A DNA stretch of 13,738 bases from contig CAZTLI010000103.1 in assembly GCA_964614375.1 (NCBI GenBank), positions 1-13,738 on the forward strand, in the 5' to 3' direction. A program made the position numbers and the translations under genes. The DNA comes from CAZTLI01 sp964614375 (GTDB taxonomy: Bacteria; Chloroflexota; Anaerolineae; Aggregatilineales; Phototrophicaceae). Shown here piece after piece: positions 1 to 6,748 of this stretch (position 1 is the first letter of the stretch; each line of letters opens with the position of its first letter). The notes beneath the pieces were generated by a model that made no database searches, had not been told where the DNA came from, and was given only the letters and a program-made list of their open reading frames with translations.

Positions 1-195
1 ATGCACGGATGGCAGCTGCTGGGGATGATGCGCGAGATTCACAGCCTGCGAATGCTGCCTGTTGTGGCAATAATGGATGAACCACAGGTTGTACCGCCGG
101 GTAATGTTAAGTCGGTGATACGCCCTGTTAGCATGGCACGTTTGCGTCATACGGTGTGGACGCTGCTAAATGATGACTCTAAAACGCCTCTATAA
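1..195 (+). CDS. C-terminal fragment of a receiver (response-regulator-like) domain protein, 5' partial
   Basis: Only the last 64 residues are in the window, and the reading frame is open at base 1, so the ATG there is probably internal. The visible part resembles the second half of a REC domain: an M-x-G-W-x-L-L stretch (like the MDGWELL segment after the phospho-acceptor Asp), a hydrophobic strand LPVVAIM, then a VIRP motif where canonical receivers have KP, followed by a final helix (SMARLRHTVWTLL). The phospho-acceptor Asp would lie upstream, outside the window. The conserved Lys before Pro appears as Arg, so this may be a degenerate receiver. The protein ends right after the domain, so any output domain would have to be N-terminal, or it is a stand-alone receiver. 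The family assignment is tentative because the fragment is short. Confidence 0.45.
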   Translation: MHGWQLLGMMREIHSLRMLPVVAIMDEPQVVPPGNVKSVIRPVSMARLRHTVWTLLNDDSKTPL

Positions 196-196
196 T
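191..196 (+). promoter_or_regulatory. possible -10 element (TATAAT)
   Basis: A perfect TATAAT hexamer overlaps the stop codon of the upstream gene, about 90 bases before the next start at 287. I see no good -35 at the matching distance (the 168-173 region is AAATGA) and no TG extension, so this is only a candidate promoter for the gene at 287. Confidence 0.25.
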
Positions 197-273
197 TTCC
201 CCTTGACCCGATGAAGAATATCATAGTTGCGTATTTGTGTGCTGACTGGTACAGTCTGTGCTATGTATGGATA

Positions 274-280
274 GGATAGG
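274..280 (+). promoter_or_regulatory. ribosome binding site that decides the start at 287
   Basis: GGATAGG lies 6 bases before ATG 287. The alternative in-frame TTG at 281 would directly abut it with no spacing, so ATG 287 is preferred. Confidence 0.55.
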
Positions 281-286
281 TTGGCT

Positions 287-928
287 ATGTTTGTATGGAT
301 GTTTGTTGGGATATTTCTGGGGATTGTGGCTATGTTGATCCTGCTATACAGCCACTACCCGATGAACATCTTTCAACAGTGGTATCGCCTTCGCACACAA
401 CCTTCAGCTGGCTCGGTAACTGTGCCGGCAAGCGACCTCGTTGGAACTATCCAAACCGATTATCGGGCGGCGCTGGCGTGGCAACAAAAGAGCATCGTGT
501 TACATACGGCGCGTCAATGGCGCGAGGCGGCACTGTATCTATCGGGTGAATATCTTCATGATTATCGGGTTACGCTACAGCACTATTCAACCGCGAATAT
601 GCCGCGCTGTGTGGGCATTCTGCGGGCAGACCATCATATCGAAATCCGTGATTTGTCGCCCGATTGCCGCCAGTGTTTATTGTTGGATACACAATTTGAT
701 CGCCGGATGGCGACGTATGACGGTCATACCGGCAGACGTCTGCATACTCAAGACCTTGGTTCAGGCGTATTGATTTATCGGATGGTGTTCGACGAACGAC
801 ATCACCGCTGGAAAATTGATGCGTTTGTGCAAGAATTACAACTGGGATGGCAACGGTACTATGCGACAGCGTCCAGTGTGGAAATACAGTTATCTTCTCT
901 ACCTCCCTCGACAGGTTGTTATAATTGA
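287..928 (+). CDS. hypothetical membrane-anchored protein, possible NTF2/IMS-like fold
   Basis: I do not recognise this protein. It has 213 residues from ATG 287, chosen over the in-frame TTG 281 because of the spacing to GGATAGG. Residues 2-21 form one strongly hydrophobic helix, probably a membrane anchor or uncleaved signal, followed by about 190 soluble residues. The soluble part starts with an Ala/Trp/Gln-rich helical region (DYRAALAWQQKS and onward, including ARQWREAALYLSG) and continues with alternating beta-type stretches ending in KIDAFVQELQ. That helix-then-sheet order recalls small NTF2-like or IMS-type domains; this is only an inference from pattern. Three Cys cluster in its centre (one in PRCVGIL, two in PDCRQCLL). 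It sits alone between a receiver-like fragment and the epimerase-obgE run, on the same strand as both. Confidence 0.7.
   Translation: MFVWMFVGIFLGIVAMLILLYSHYPMNIFQQWYRLRTQPSAGSVTVPASDLVGTIQTDYRAALAWQQKSIVLHTARQWREAALYLSGEYLHDYRVTLQHYSTANMPRCVGILRADHHIEIRDLSPDCRQCLLLDTQFDRRMATYDGHTGRRLHTQDLGSGVLIYRMVFDERHHRWKIDAFVQELQLGWQRYYATASSVEIQLSSLPPSTGCYN
917..925 (+). promoter_or_regulatory. extended -10 promoter candidate for the epimerase-obgE-nadD run
   Basis: TGTTATAAT is a perfect -10 hexamer with the TGn extension. It overlaps the last codons of the upstream gene and lies about 60 bases before ATG 986. No convincing -35 is seen at 17 bases, which is common for extended -10 promoters. The same TGTTA-AAT form is found before sod (6697-6705). 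Confidence 0.45.
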
Positions 929-942
929 CCTTATCTTTATCC

Positions 943-960
943 ACTACACTCCGTTGTAGT
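943..960 (+). repeat. perfect inverted repeat in the leader of the epimerase gene
   Basis: ACTACA (943-948) and TGTAGT (955-960) are exact reverse complements around a 6-base centre. It would lie roughly +11 to +28 of a transcript from the promoter at 917-925. No T-run follows, so it is not an intrinsic terminator. It could be an operator or a leader hairpin, or chance. Confidence 0.4.
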
Positions 961-985
961 TGATATTCCAGAACTGGCGGTATGT

Positions 986-1993
986 ATGATTTTAGTTACA
1001 GGCGGCACAGGATTTCTTGGGCGGCATTTAATTCCTGCACTTTCCAAACAGTCCGGTCAGCAGGTGCGCGTATTAACACGTAACCCGGAAAAGAATAGCT
1101 GGCTGCACCAATTCCCCAATGTGACCGCCGTACAAGGCGATTTGCGCGATGCACAGGCAGTTGCCAAAGCCGTGGCAGATTGTCGATACGTGATTCATGC
1201 GGCTGGCTTGTTTCGTTTTTGGGGCGATGAGAAAGAGTTTTTATTAACGAATAAAGCTGGAACAGCTAATCTCTTAGCCGCGGCATGTCGGGTGGATGTG
1301 GAACGATTTATCTATATTTCGACGGCGGCACTAATTGGGGAACCCGATCCTGACGGGATTGTAGACGAGTCGCATCCCGCACATCCAGCAGATGGCTACC
1401 AACACAGTAAATTTGAAGCCGAGCGCGAGGTATTTCGTTATTATCAGGAGCATAAGTTGCCGACAATCGTATTACGACCCGGCGCATTTTATGGCCCATT
1501 AGGGGAATATGCCTTCAACCGCCTATTCTTTAAAGACCCGATGCGCGGTATTATCATGCAAATCAGCGGTGGCAGGTATATTATTTTCCCGGCTTACATC
1601 GAGGATGTGGTGCAGGGGATTTTACTCGCGTTGGAGAAGGCGCGGGTTGGCGAAATCTATAATATCTGTGGTGACTGGATTTCACACAAAGAAGCATTTG
1701 ATATTATTTGTGAAGAAGCGCAAATTCGCTGGCCTAGAATGCCTATACCGGGATGGTTGGGCATATTTGTCTCGCAGGTCTTGACCGCACTTTCAATCTT
1801 TACACGGCGAGAACCCTTCTGGCCTTTGACATTGCGCTCGTATGTTTATAATAATTGGCGCGTTTCCAGCCAGAAAGCCCGGCGCGAACTGGGCTTTCAG
1901 CCGACTGATTTTCGCGAGGGCGCGCGGCGCACAATTGCCTGGTATAAGGCAGGACGACCTTACGGCATATTTGAGGTCAATAGAGGCGATTAA
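986..1993 (+). CDS. NAD(P)-dependent epimerase/dehydratase, extended SDR family
   Basis: This 335-residue protein is an extended short-chain dehydrogenase, a cytoplasmic NAD(P)-dependent oxidoreductase or epimerase acting on a nucleotide-sugar-like or ketone substrate. It opens with a Rossmann fold: the glycine motif GGTGFLG is at residues 6-12, followed by the GDLRD acidic turn (51-55), HAAG (71-74), the catalytic-region Ser/Thr at 112-113 (ISTAA) and the Tyr138-x-x-x-Lys142 catalytic pair. The C-terminal substrate domain ends near TIAWYKAG. The overall pattern is closest to the dihydroflavonol-reductase/HpnA-like branch of the family, but the substrate cannot be read from the sequence. ATG 986 has a GGCGG stretch 5 bases upstream; an overlapping out-of-frame ATG lies at 982. 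obgE begins 3 bases after its stop, so the two are almost certainly co-transcribed. Confidence 0.85.
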   Translation: MILVTGGTGFLGRHLIPALSKQSGQQVRVLTRNPEKNSWLHQFPNVTAVQGDLRDAQAVAKAVADCRYVIHAAGLFRFWGDEKEFLLTNKAGTANLLAAACRVDVERFIYISTAALIGEPDPDGIVDESHPAHPADGYQHSKFEAEREVFRYYQEHKLPTIVLRPGAFYGPLGEYAFNRLFFKDPMRGIIMQISGGRYIIFPAYIEDVVQGILLALEKARVGEIYNICGDWISHKEAFDIICEEAQIRWPRMPIPGWLGIFVSQVLTALSIFTRREPFWPLTLRSYVYNNWRVSSQKARRELGFQPTDFREGARRTIAWYKAGRPYGIFEVNRGD

Positions 1994-1996
1994 TCC

Positions 1997-3259
1997 ATGT
2001 TGTTCGATAAGACTAAAATCTATGTCCGCAGCGGTGATGGTGGGGCGGGGATGGTGTCGTTCAGGAGAGAAAAGTATGTGCCGCGCGGCGGGCCGTCGGG
2101 TGGCGATGGCGGACGCGGCGGTGAGGTTGTATTGCGTGTCAATCCAAGACTGAATAGTTTTGCTGCTTTTCAAAAGCGGATTCATTTTCGGGCTGAACAT
2201 GGCAAAAAAGGGGGTTCAACCAATAAAACCGGCGCGAGTGCCCCAACATTGGAAATCGACGTGCCGCCGGGAACGGTTGTCCGTGATGCCGGGTCGGGTG
2301 TGGTGCTAGCAGATTTAGTGAAACACGACGATTCGGTAGTCGTCGCGCACGGCGGACGTGGCGGACGCGGTAACGCCCATTTTGTGTCATCTGCGAACCA
2401 GGCGCCGCGCGTGGCGGAAAAAGGCGAACCGGGTGAAGAACGCTGGCTAGAACTTGAGTTGAAACTCATCGCTGATGTGGGCATTGTTGGCGTGCCCAAT
2501 GCAGGCAAATCGACTCTCTTATCTGTTGTAAGCAATGCCAAACCCAGGATTGCCGATTATCCATTTACAACGCTTGAGCCAAATTTGGGCGTGGTTGTTT
2601 ATGATGACCGCGACCTCGTTTTTGCCGATATTCCCGGCTTGATAGAAGGGGCGCACATGGGGGTAGGGCTGGGTCATGCGTTTTTGCGTCATGTGCAGCG
2701 TACCCGCCTGCTTATTCATCTGCTTGATGGGACGAGCAGCGACCCCCTTGCTGATTATAGTCAGATTAACTCGGAATTGGCTTTATACGACGAAAAACTG
2801 CGTGAACGGCCTCAGGTGGTGGTCTTTAATAAGATCGATATGCCACAGGCCCAAGAACAGTGGCCGCAAGTAGAGGCGGCGCTGCTAGAACATAATGTGC
2901 AAGCCATTTCAATTTCGGCAATGACACAGGAAAATGTCAAGGCGCTCAAGCAGCGTGTATTGCAGGTATATAGCGAGCTGCCAGATGAACCCATCGAAGT
3001 GATTGAAACGCCTGTATATGAACTGCCGGAGGAATCACTCACGTTTGAAGTGCTGCGCGAAAGTGACGGTGTATATCGCGTAGTCGGTAAACGGATCGAA
3101 CGCGCGGCGGCAATGACCTACTGGGATTATGAGGAAGCCATCGTTCGGTTTCACCGTATTCTGGAAACACTTGGGGTAACCACTGCGCTGCAAAAGGCGG
3201 GCGTACAGGAAGGGGATACGGTGTTTATCGGCGACTATGAATTGGAATGGGCAGAGTGA
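1997..3259 (+). CDS. obgE: Obg family GTPase (ObgE/CgtA)
   Basis: Obg is an essential GTPase that binds the 50S ribosomal subunit, aids its assembly and links it to stress signalling. All three domains are present in 420 residues. The glycine-rich Obg fold spans about 1-158, with the RSGDGGAG and RGGPSGGDGGRGG stretches. The G domain spans about 160-330, with G1 GVPNAGKS (165-172), the switch Thr region (PFTTLEPNLG), G3 DIPG (211-214), G4 NKID (278-281) and G5 SAM (307-309). A C-terminal OCT domain (about 345-420) includes YEEAIVRFHRIL. The length is normal and no key residue is missing. AGAGGCG lies 8 bases before ATG 1997. It follows the epimerase by 3 bases and overlaps nadD by 13 bases if nadD starts at 3247. 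The obgE-nadD pairing is widespread in bacteria. Confidence 0.97.
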   Translation: MLFDKTKIYVRSGDGGAGMVSFRREKYVPRGGPSGGDGGRGGEVVLRVNPRLNSFAAFQKRIHFRAEHGKKGGSTNKTGASAPTLEIDVPPGTVVRDAGSGVVLADLVKHDDSVVVAHGGRGGRGNAHFVSSANQAPRVAEKGEPGEERWLELELKLIADVGIVGVPNAGKSTLLSVVSNAKPRIADYPFTTLEPNLGVVVYDDRDLVFADIPGLIEGAHMGVGLGHAFLRHVQRTRLLIHLLDGTSSDPLADYSQINSELALYDEKLRERPQVVVFNKIDMPQAQEQWPQVEAALLEHNVQAISISAMTQENVKALKQRVLQVYSELPDEPIEVIETPVYELPEESLTFEVLRESDGVYRVVGKRIERAAAMTYWDYEEAIVRFHRILETLGVTTALQKAGVQEGDTVFIGDYELEWAE

Positions 3260-3879
3260 GTGTGCTTTATAAACGAGTGGGCATTCTCGGTGGCACATTT
3301 GACCCGCCACATATCGGTCATTTGATTCTAGCGGAATATACCTATGAAGCCTTACAACTCGATCACATTTTTTTTGTGCCCGCTGGCGATCATCCCCATA
3401 AGCAGAACAATACGCGCACGAGTGCAAAACATCGGTTAGCCATGATTGAAGTTGCAATAGCGAATAACAACCGCTTTAGTATTTCGCGCGTGGATGTTGA
3501 CCGTCCCGGCCCACATTATTCGGCTGATACCGTCCAGATTATTCAAAGTCAATATCCCGACACCGAATTGTATTTTGTGATGGGTGGGGATAACCTGCGT
3601 AATTTGCCGACGTGGACGCGCGCGCGGGAACTCTATGAACATTGCAAACTCGCGGTGATGCGGCGGTCTGACGAAGATATTCATGCACACATGCACGATG
3701 ATGAACTGCCCGGATTGGCGGAACAGGTCGTGATGGTCGATGCGCCGTTATTGGGTATCTGGCTGTCGTCAACCCACGTCATTGAACGATTGGAACAGGG
3801 CAAAAGTGTTCGTTATGTCGTGCCTGATTCTGTCCTCGAATACATCGCACACAACGGATTATACAGGTCTGATTTATGA
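3247..3879 (+). CDS. nadD: nicotinate-nucleotide adenylyltransferase (NadD)
   Basis: NadD transfers AMP from ATP to nicotinate mononucleotide, making the dinucleotide precursor of NAD in the cytoplasm. The nucleotidyltransferase signature GGTFDPPHIGH is at residues 15-25, with the HIGH-type ATP site. GGDNL (113-117) and the Trp of the following LPTW match the family, and the C-terminus ends in the usual VPDSVLEYIAHNGLY. The second family motif, normally ISSTxxR, reads LSSTHVI here (173-179): Ile179 stands where Arg is expected, although an Arg follows at 181. Length (210) is typical. The start is uncertain: ATG 3247 overlaps obgE by 13 bases, but GTG 3256 (GTGA overlap with the obgE stop) and GTG 3262 would give N-termini closer to the family norm. 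No clear ribosome binding site separates them. rsfS, often next to nadD, is not here. Confidence 0.93.
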   Translation: MGRVSVLYKRVGILGGTFDPPHIGHLILAEYTYEALQLDHIFFVPAGDHPHKQNNTRTSAKHRLAMIEVAIANNNRFSISRVDVDRPGPHYSADTVQIIQSQYPDTELYFVMGGDNLRNLPTWTRARELYEHCKLAVMRRSDEDIHAHMHDDELPGLAEQVVMVDAPLLGIWLSSTHVIERLEQGKSVRYVVPDSVLEYIAHNGLYRSDL

Positions 3880-5606
3880 AATATCGCGTTCAGCTTTTCG
3901 GTCTCTTGCTGCTTGTGTTTTGTCTAGGATTGAGCGCGCAGATTGGGTTATCGCAAGATGGTGATCCTGTGCCGACGCTTGTTCCACCTACGCTGGTGCC
4001 GACGCCGGAACGGGCGATTGTTGATAATCGCTTGACGGAATCGGTTATCGCGCGGATTCAACAGTCGGGACGAGTGCGTGTGGGGACACTCCTGAATGAC
4101 CCGCCTTATAGCGCATTAAATATACGCGGCGAAGTCGCCGGGTTTGATGCCGACCTTGCTCGTAGTATTGCAGAGGCGTGGGGTGTAGACCTGGAATTTG
4201 TGCAGGTGACGCGGCAGAACGCATTCGATATGCTAACAAATGGTCATATTGACTTATTGATTGCATCGCAAACGCATCGGCGTGACCTCGATAGTCGATT
4301 TGAGTTCAGCCAGACGTATGCCTATGGACACCAATCCGCCATGGTGCTCAACGAGTCGGGAATTGAACGTGTGAATGACCTCGCGTTTCGCACAATTGGC
4401 GTGGTGCAGGGTACAGCCAGTGAGACCGCTGTTAACGAATGGCTGCGGCGTGAAAATTATCCGAATGTGACCGTTCGTGCGTATTTGACAATTGACCAGG
4501 CCTACGCCGCACTGGGACGCGGTGAAATTGATGCGCTGATTGATAATCGGGGGCGACTACGTAGTTTGATGCAGCCCGATGTGGTGCGAATTTTGCCCGA
4601 ACCGGTGATCACTTTGCCGTATGCCATTGTCATGCTGCGGCAAGATGTGAATTTGCGGAATCTGGTCAATCGCACGCTGCAATATTTGATTACCAGTGGT
4701 CGTATCGAAGAACTTCATAGTACCTATTTCCCCGGCGAGGCATTCCCCGCCAATACGATGGTTACGTGGCAAAATATCGGTGATAATGCGCCGACACCGG
4801 GGCAGTATCCCACTGACGTACCCTATCCGGGTATCTACGTGCTGCCGGAAATGCTGTCGTCGGGTGTGATTCGCGTTGCTGGATTTAGTGATTTGCCCGG
4901 TGATGCGACAGAAAGTATGCGACGAACGGATACGCTCAATCGAGAGATTGTGCAGGCCATGGCATCACGTTGGGGTTTTCGTGTGGAATTCATCCCCAAC
5001 AGCAGGGGTAATGCGCTCGATCTGGTCGCGGCAGGAGAGGCCGATTTAGCCGTTGGCGTGCAACCTGATTGGGCATGGGCTGACCGTGTTGATTTTACAT
5101 CGCCGTATTTGCTGCATGGGGAACGATTGATGGTGCCCGCCAATAGCGAAATTGATAGTTTTCTCGGTCTGCGCGGGGCGCGGTGGGTGGCGATTGCCAA
5201 CAATGAACCCGAAATGCGTGACCGGGCGGTGGGGTGGGCAGAAAGTGTCAATGTGCGGATTGAGATTTATCTCACGCGCGAACAAGACATTGCTGCCAGT
5301 ATCCTTGACACGACCAATGCCAATGTTGCCTATGGTGATAGCCTCAAACTCATCCCGCATGTGCAAGCCCGTCCGACGGAATTTCGGCTGACTTCGCGCT
5401 GGTATAGCCGCGTCTATATGGGCTTTGCAGTGCCACGCAATGATTTAGATTTTCGCCTGCTGGTAGAATATACGCTGCAAGAATTGATGAGCGATGGCAC
5501 GATTGACCGCCTGCTAGCGCCGGTCATGCTGCCGGACGAAATCCCTGCTTTTGACATCTGGCCCGGTTCAAGTGAATATGCAGGATTGTCACTGGGTACG
5601 CCGTAG
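3876..5606 (+). CDS. secreted protein with two tandem family-3 solute-binding domains
   Basis: This 576-residue protein begins with a signal peptide (KYR, then a hydrophobic run to about residue 22) and a short Pro/Thr linker (about 30-46). There is no good lipobox. Domain 1 (about 55-290) is a standard SBP_bac_3 fold: RVRVGTLLNDPPYS, GFDADLARSIAEAWG, and SQTHRR with Thr133 and Arg136 in the usual amino-acid-binding Thr-x-x-R, then FSQTY. Domain 2 (about 322-560) repeats the fold: VIRVAGFSDLPG, a second helix with LNREIVQAMASRWG, VDFTSPY, and a closing TLQELMSDGTIDRLL. In domain 2 the equivalent of Thr-x-x-R is replaced by a PDWAWADR stretch (397-404). No membrane helix, kinase or channel follows. 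Its ATG overlaps the nadD stop (ATGA), so it is translated from the same mRNA, yet no ABC permease or ATPase is nearby. It could be a binding protein for a distant transporter, or an external sensor or scavenger. Confidence 0.85.
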   Translation: MKYRVQLFGLLLLVFCLGLSAQIGLSQDGDPVPTLVPPTLVPTPERAIVDNRLTESVIARIQQSGRVRVGTLLNDPPYSALNIRGEVAGFDADLARSIAEAWGVDLEFVQVTRQNAFDMLTNGHIDLLIASQTHRRDLDSRFEFSQTYAYGHQSAMVLNESGIERVNDLAFRTIGVVQGTASETAVNEWLRRENYPNVTVRAYLTIDQAYAALGRGEIDALIDNRGRLRSLMQPDVVRILPEPVITLPYAIVMLRQDVNLRNLVNRTLQYLITSGRIEELHSTYFPGEAFPANTMVTWQNIGDNAPTPGQYPTDVPYPGIYVLPEMLSSGVIRVAGFSDLPGDATESMRRTDTLNREIVQAMASRWGFRVEFIPNSRGNALDLVAAGEADLAVGVQPDWAWADRVDFTSPYLLHGERLMVPANSEIDSFLGLRGARWVAIANNEPEMRDRAVGWAESVNVRIEIYLTREQDIAASILDTTNANVAYGDSLKLIPHVQARPTEFRLTSRWYSRVYMGFAVPRNDLDFRLLVEYTLQELMSDGTIDRLLAPVMLPDEIPAFDIWPGSSEYAGLSLGTP

Positions 5607-5628
5607 CGCCTTCAGGCTATGCAGTGAC
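5588..5628. repeat. inverted repeat across the convergent stop codons
   Basis: GTCACTG (5588-5594) and CAGTGAC (5622-5628) are exact reverse complements. Inside lies a smaller stem, GCC-TTCA-GGC (5608-5617), flanked by TA/TA pairs. The structure spans the stop codons of both convergent genes. Neither strand has a T-run after it, so it is not a standard intrinsic terminator, but it is the only candidate transcription-end structure between these genes. Confidence 0.4.
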
Positions 5629-6561
5629 CCGCTTGCGTTTGCCATTGGCTTGACCGAGCGTGGCGATAGATACGCCGATCAATATGATGGCACTGCCAAC
5701 TATCTGTGGTATACCCGGAACTTCAGTGAACAAAATAAAGGCAAAGAAGGCGCTGCCGATGGGTTCAAGCTGGGTCGCCATGCTGACGTAGGTCGCGGGA
5801 AGATAACCGAGCACATAATTGATAGATGAATGCCCGATAAGCTGTGGAATTAGGCCGAGGGCCAGCAAGTATAAATAGCCAGACGTACTATAACCAGTTA
5901 CTGGAATGCGTGCGAATAGGACAACAATGCACATGATGATGGCGGCGAAGCTATAGACAAGCCAGATATAGGGGATGACGGGTATTTGCGCCCGTAGTTT
6001 GCGACCAATGGTCATGTAGATAGCTACAGTGATTGCCCCCGCCAATGCCAGCAGGCTGCCAACCAGTGCATTGCCACTTTCGCTGATGGCTGCCCCTTCG
6101 TTTCCCGACAGACTGATAACGATGCCACCTGCTAATGCAATCAGCAACCCAATGATGATCGGGCGCGTGAAACGGACTTTGAGTATCAATGCTTCGAGTA
6201 AGCCTGCCCAGAGGGGGGTGGTCGTGACCAATACCACACTGATGAGCACTGTCGTGTGCTCTAGCGATGTCACCCATGTGGTAAAGTGTGCGGCTAAGAA
6301 TGCGCCTGATATGCCTGCTAACACCAAATCGCTTTGTGTAAGATTAAGTAGGTGAGGACGATAACGTCGTAAGGCGAGGGGCGTCAAAATCACCGACGCT
6401 ATCACGAGGCGTGCAGTCGCAATCAATAACGAGGGCATGGCCTCACCCTGTGCATAGCGAATGAGTATCGCTGCTAACGACACAGCGAGGATACCGATTC
6501 CGAGTACACCGTATGCCCGAAGCGGCGCACTTGTTGGGACTGCAACCTGCTGGTCTGTCAT
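5617..6561 (-). CDS. EamA/DMT-superfamily transporter
   Basis: This 314-residue integral membrane protein has the ten-helix layout of the drug/metabolite transporter superfamily: two EamA repeats of five helices each. The first repeat begins GVLGIGILAVSLAAILIRYAQG, and the second begins near ALVGSLLALAGAITVAIYMTIGRK. The ASVILTPLAL and LEHTTVLISVVLVTTTPLWAGLLEA stretches and the closing EVPGIPQIVGSAIILIGV are typical. It ends in a basic cytoplasmic tail (GKRKRV). Members export small metabolites or amino acids; the substrate cannot be told. The start codon is the complement of 6559-6561, with GTAGG about 7 bases upstream on the minus strand. Its stop lies only 10 bases from the stop of the convergent solute-binding gene. 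It diverges from sod, with 187 bases between. Confidence 0.88.
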   Translation of the reverse strand: MTDQQVAVPTSAPLRAYGVLGIGILAVSLAAILIRYAQGEAMPSLLIATARLVIASVILTPLALRRYRPHLLNLTQSDLVLAGISGAFLAAHFTTWVTSLEHTTVLISVVLVTTTPLWAGLLEALILKVRFTRPIIIGLLIALAGGIVISLSGNEGAAISESGNALVGSLLALAGAITVAIYMTIGRKLRAQIPVIPYIWLVYSFAAIIMCIVVLFARIPVTGYSTSGYLYLLALGLIPQLIGHSSINYVLGYLPATYVSMATQLEPIGSAFFAFILFTEVPGIPQIVGSAIILIGVSIATLGQANGKRKRVTA

Positions 6562-6601
6562 ATCTGCCTACTTTAATCGTTCACCCCAAAATATCCCACC
6601 A

Positions 6602-6629
6602 ATACTATCATTTTTTGTATCCTGTACAA
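6602..6629 (-). promoter_or_regulatory. promoter candidate for the EamA transporter
   Basis: On the minus strand TTGTAC (complement of 6624-6629), a 16-base spacer and TAGTAT (complement of 6602-6607) resemble a sigma-70 promoter. The -10 lies 40 bases upstream of the start codon at 6561. Confidence 0.35.
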
Positions 6630-6645
6630 AAGTCCAATTTTTAAC

Positions 6646-6658
6646 ACAATATTATTGT
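6646..6658. promoter_or_regulatory. short palindrome between divergent transporter and sod, possible operator
   Basis: ACAATA-T-TATTGT is a perfect 6-1-6 palindrome. It lies about 40 bases upstream of the sod -10 and close to the transporter -35, where a repressor could act on either gene. The AT-rich odd-centred form recalls Fur/PerR-type boxes in general shape, but it does not match their consensus well. Confidence 0.3.
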
Positions 6659-6676
6659 ACCAACGGTCTGATTACG

Positions 6677-6705
6677 TCGATTCTCCTTATGGTTTGTGTT
6701 ACAAT
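6677..6705 (+). promoter_or_regulatory. promoter candidate for sod (extended -10)
   Basis: TGTTACAAT (6697-6705) is a good extended -10. A weak -35, TCGATT (6677-6682), lies 17 bases upstream. The start codon is about 43 bases after the -10. Confidence 0.45.
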
Positions 6706-6748
6706 CGCTGTGTTCTATTTGTAGATAGTCACCCAAAAGGAGTATGTC

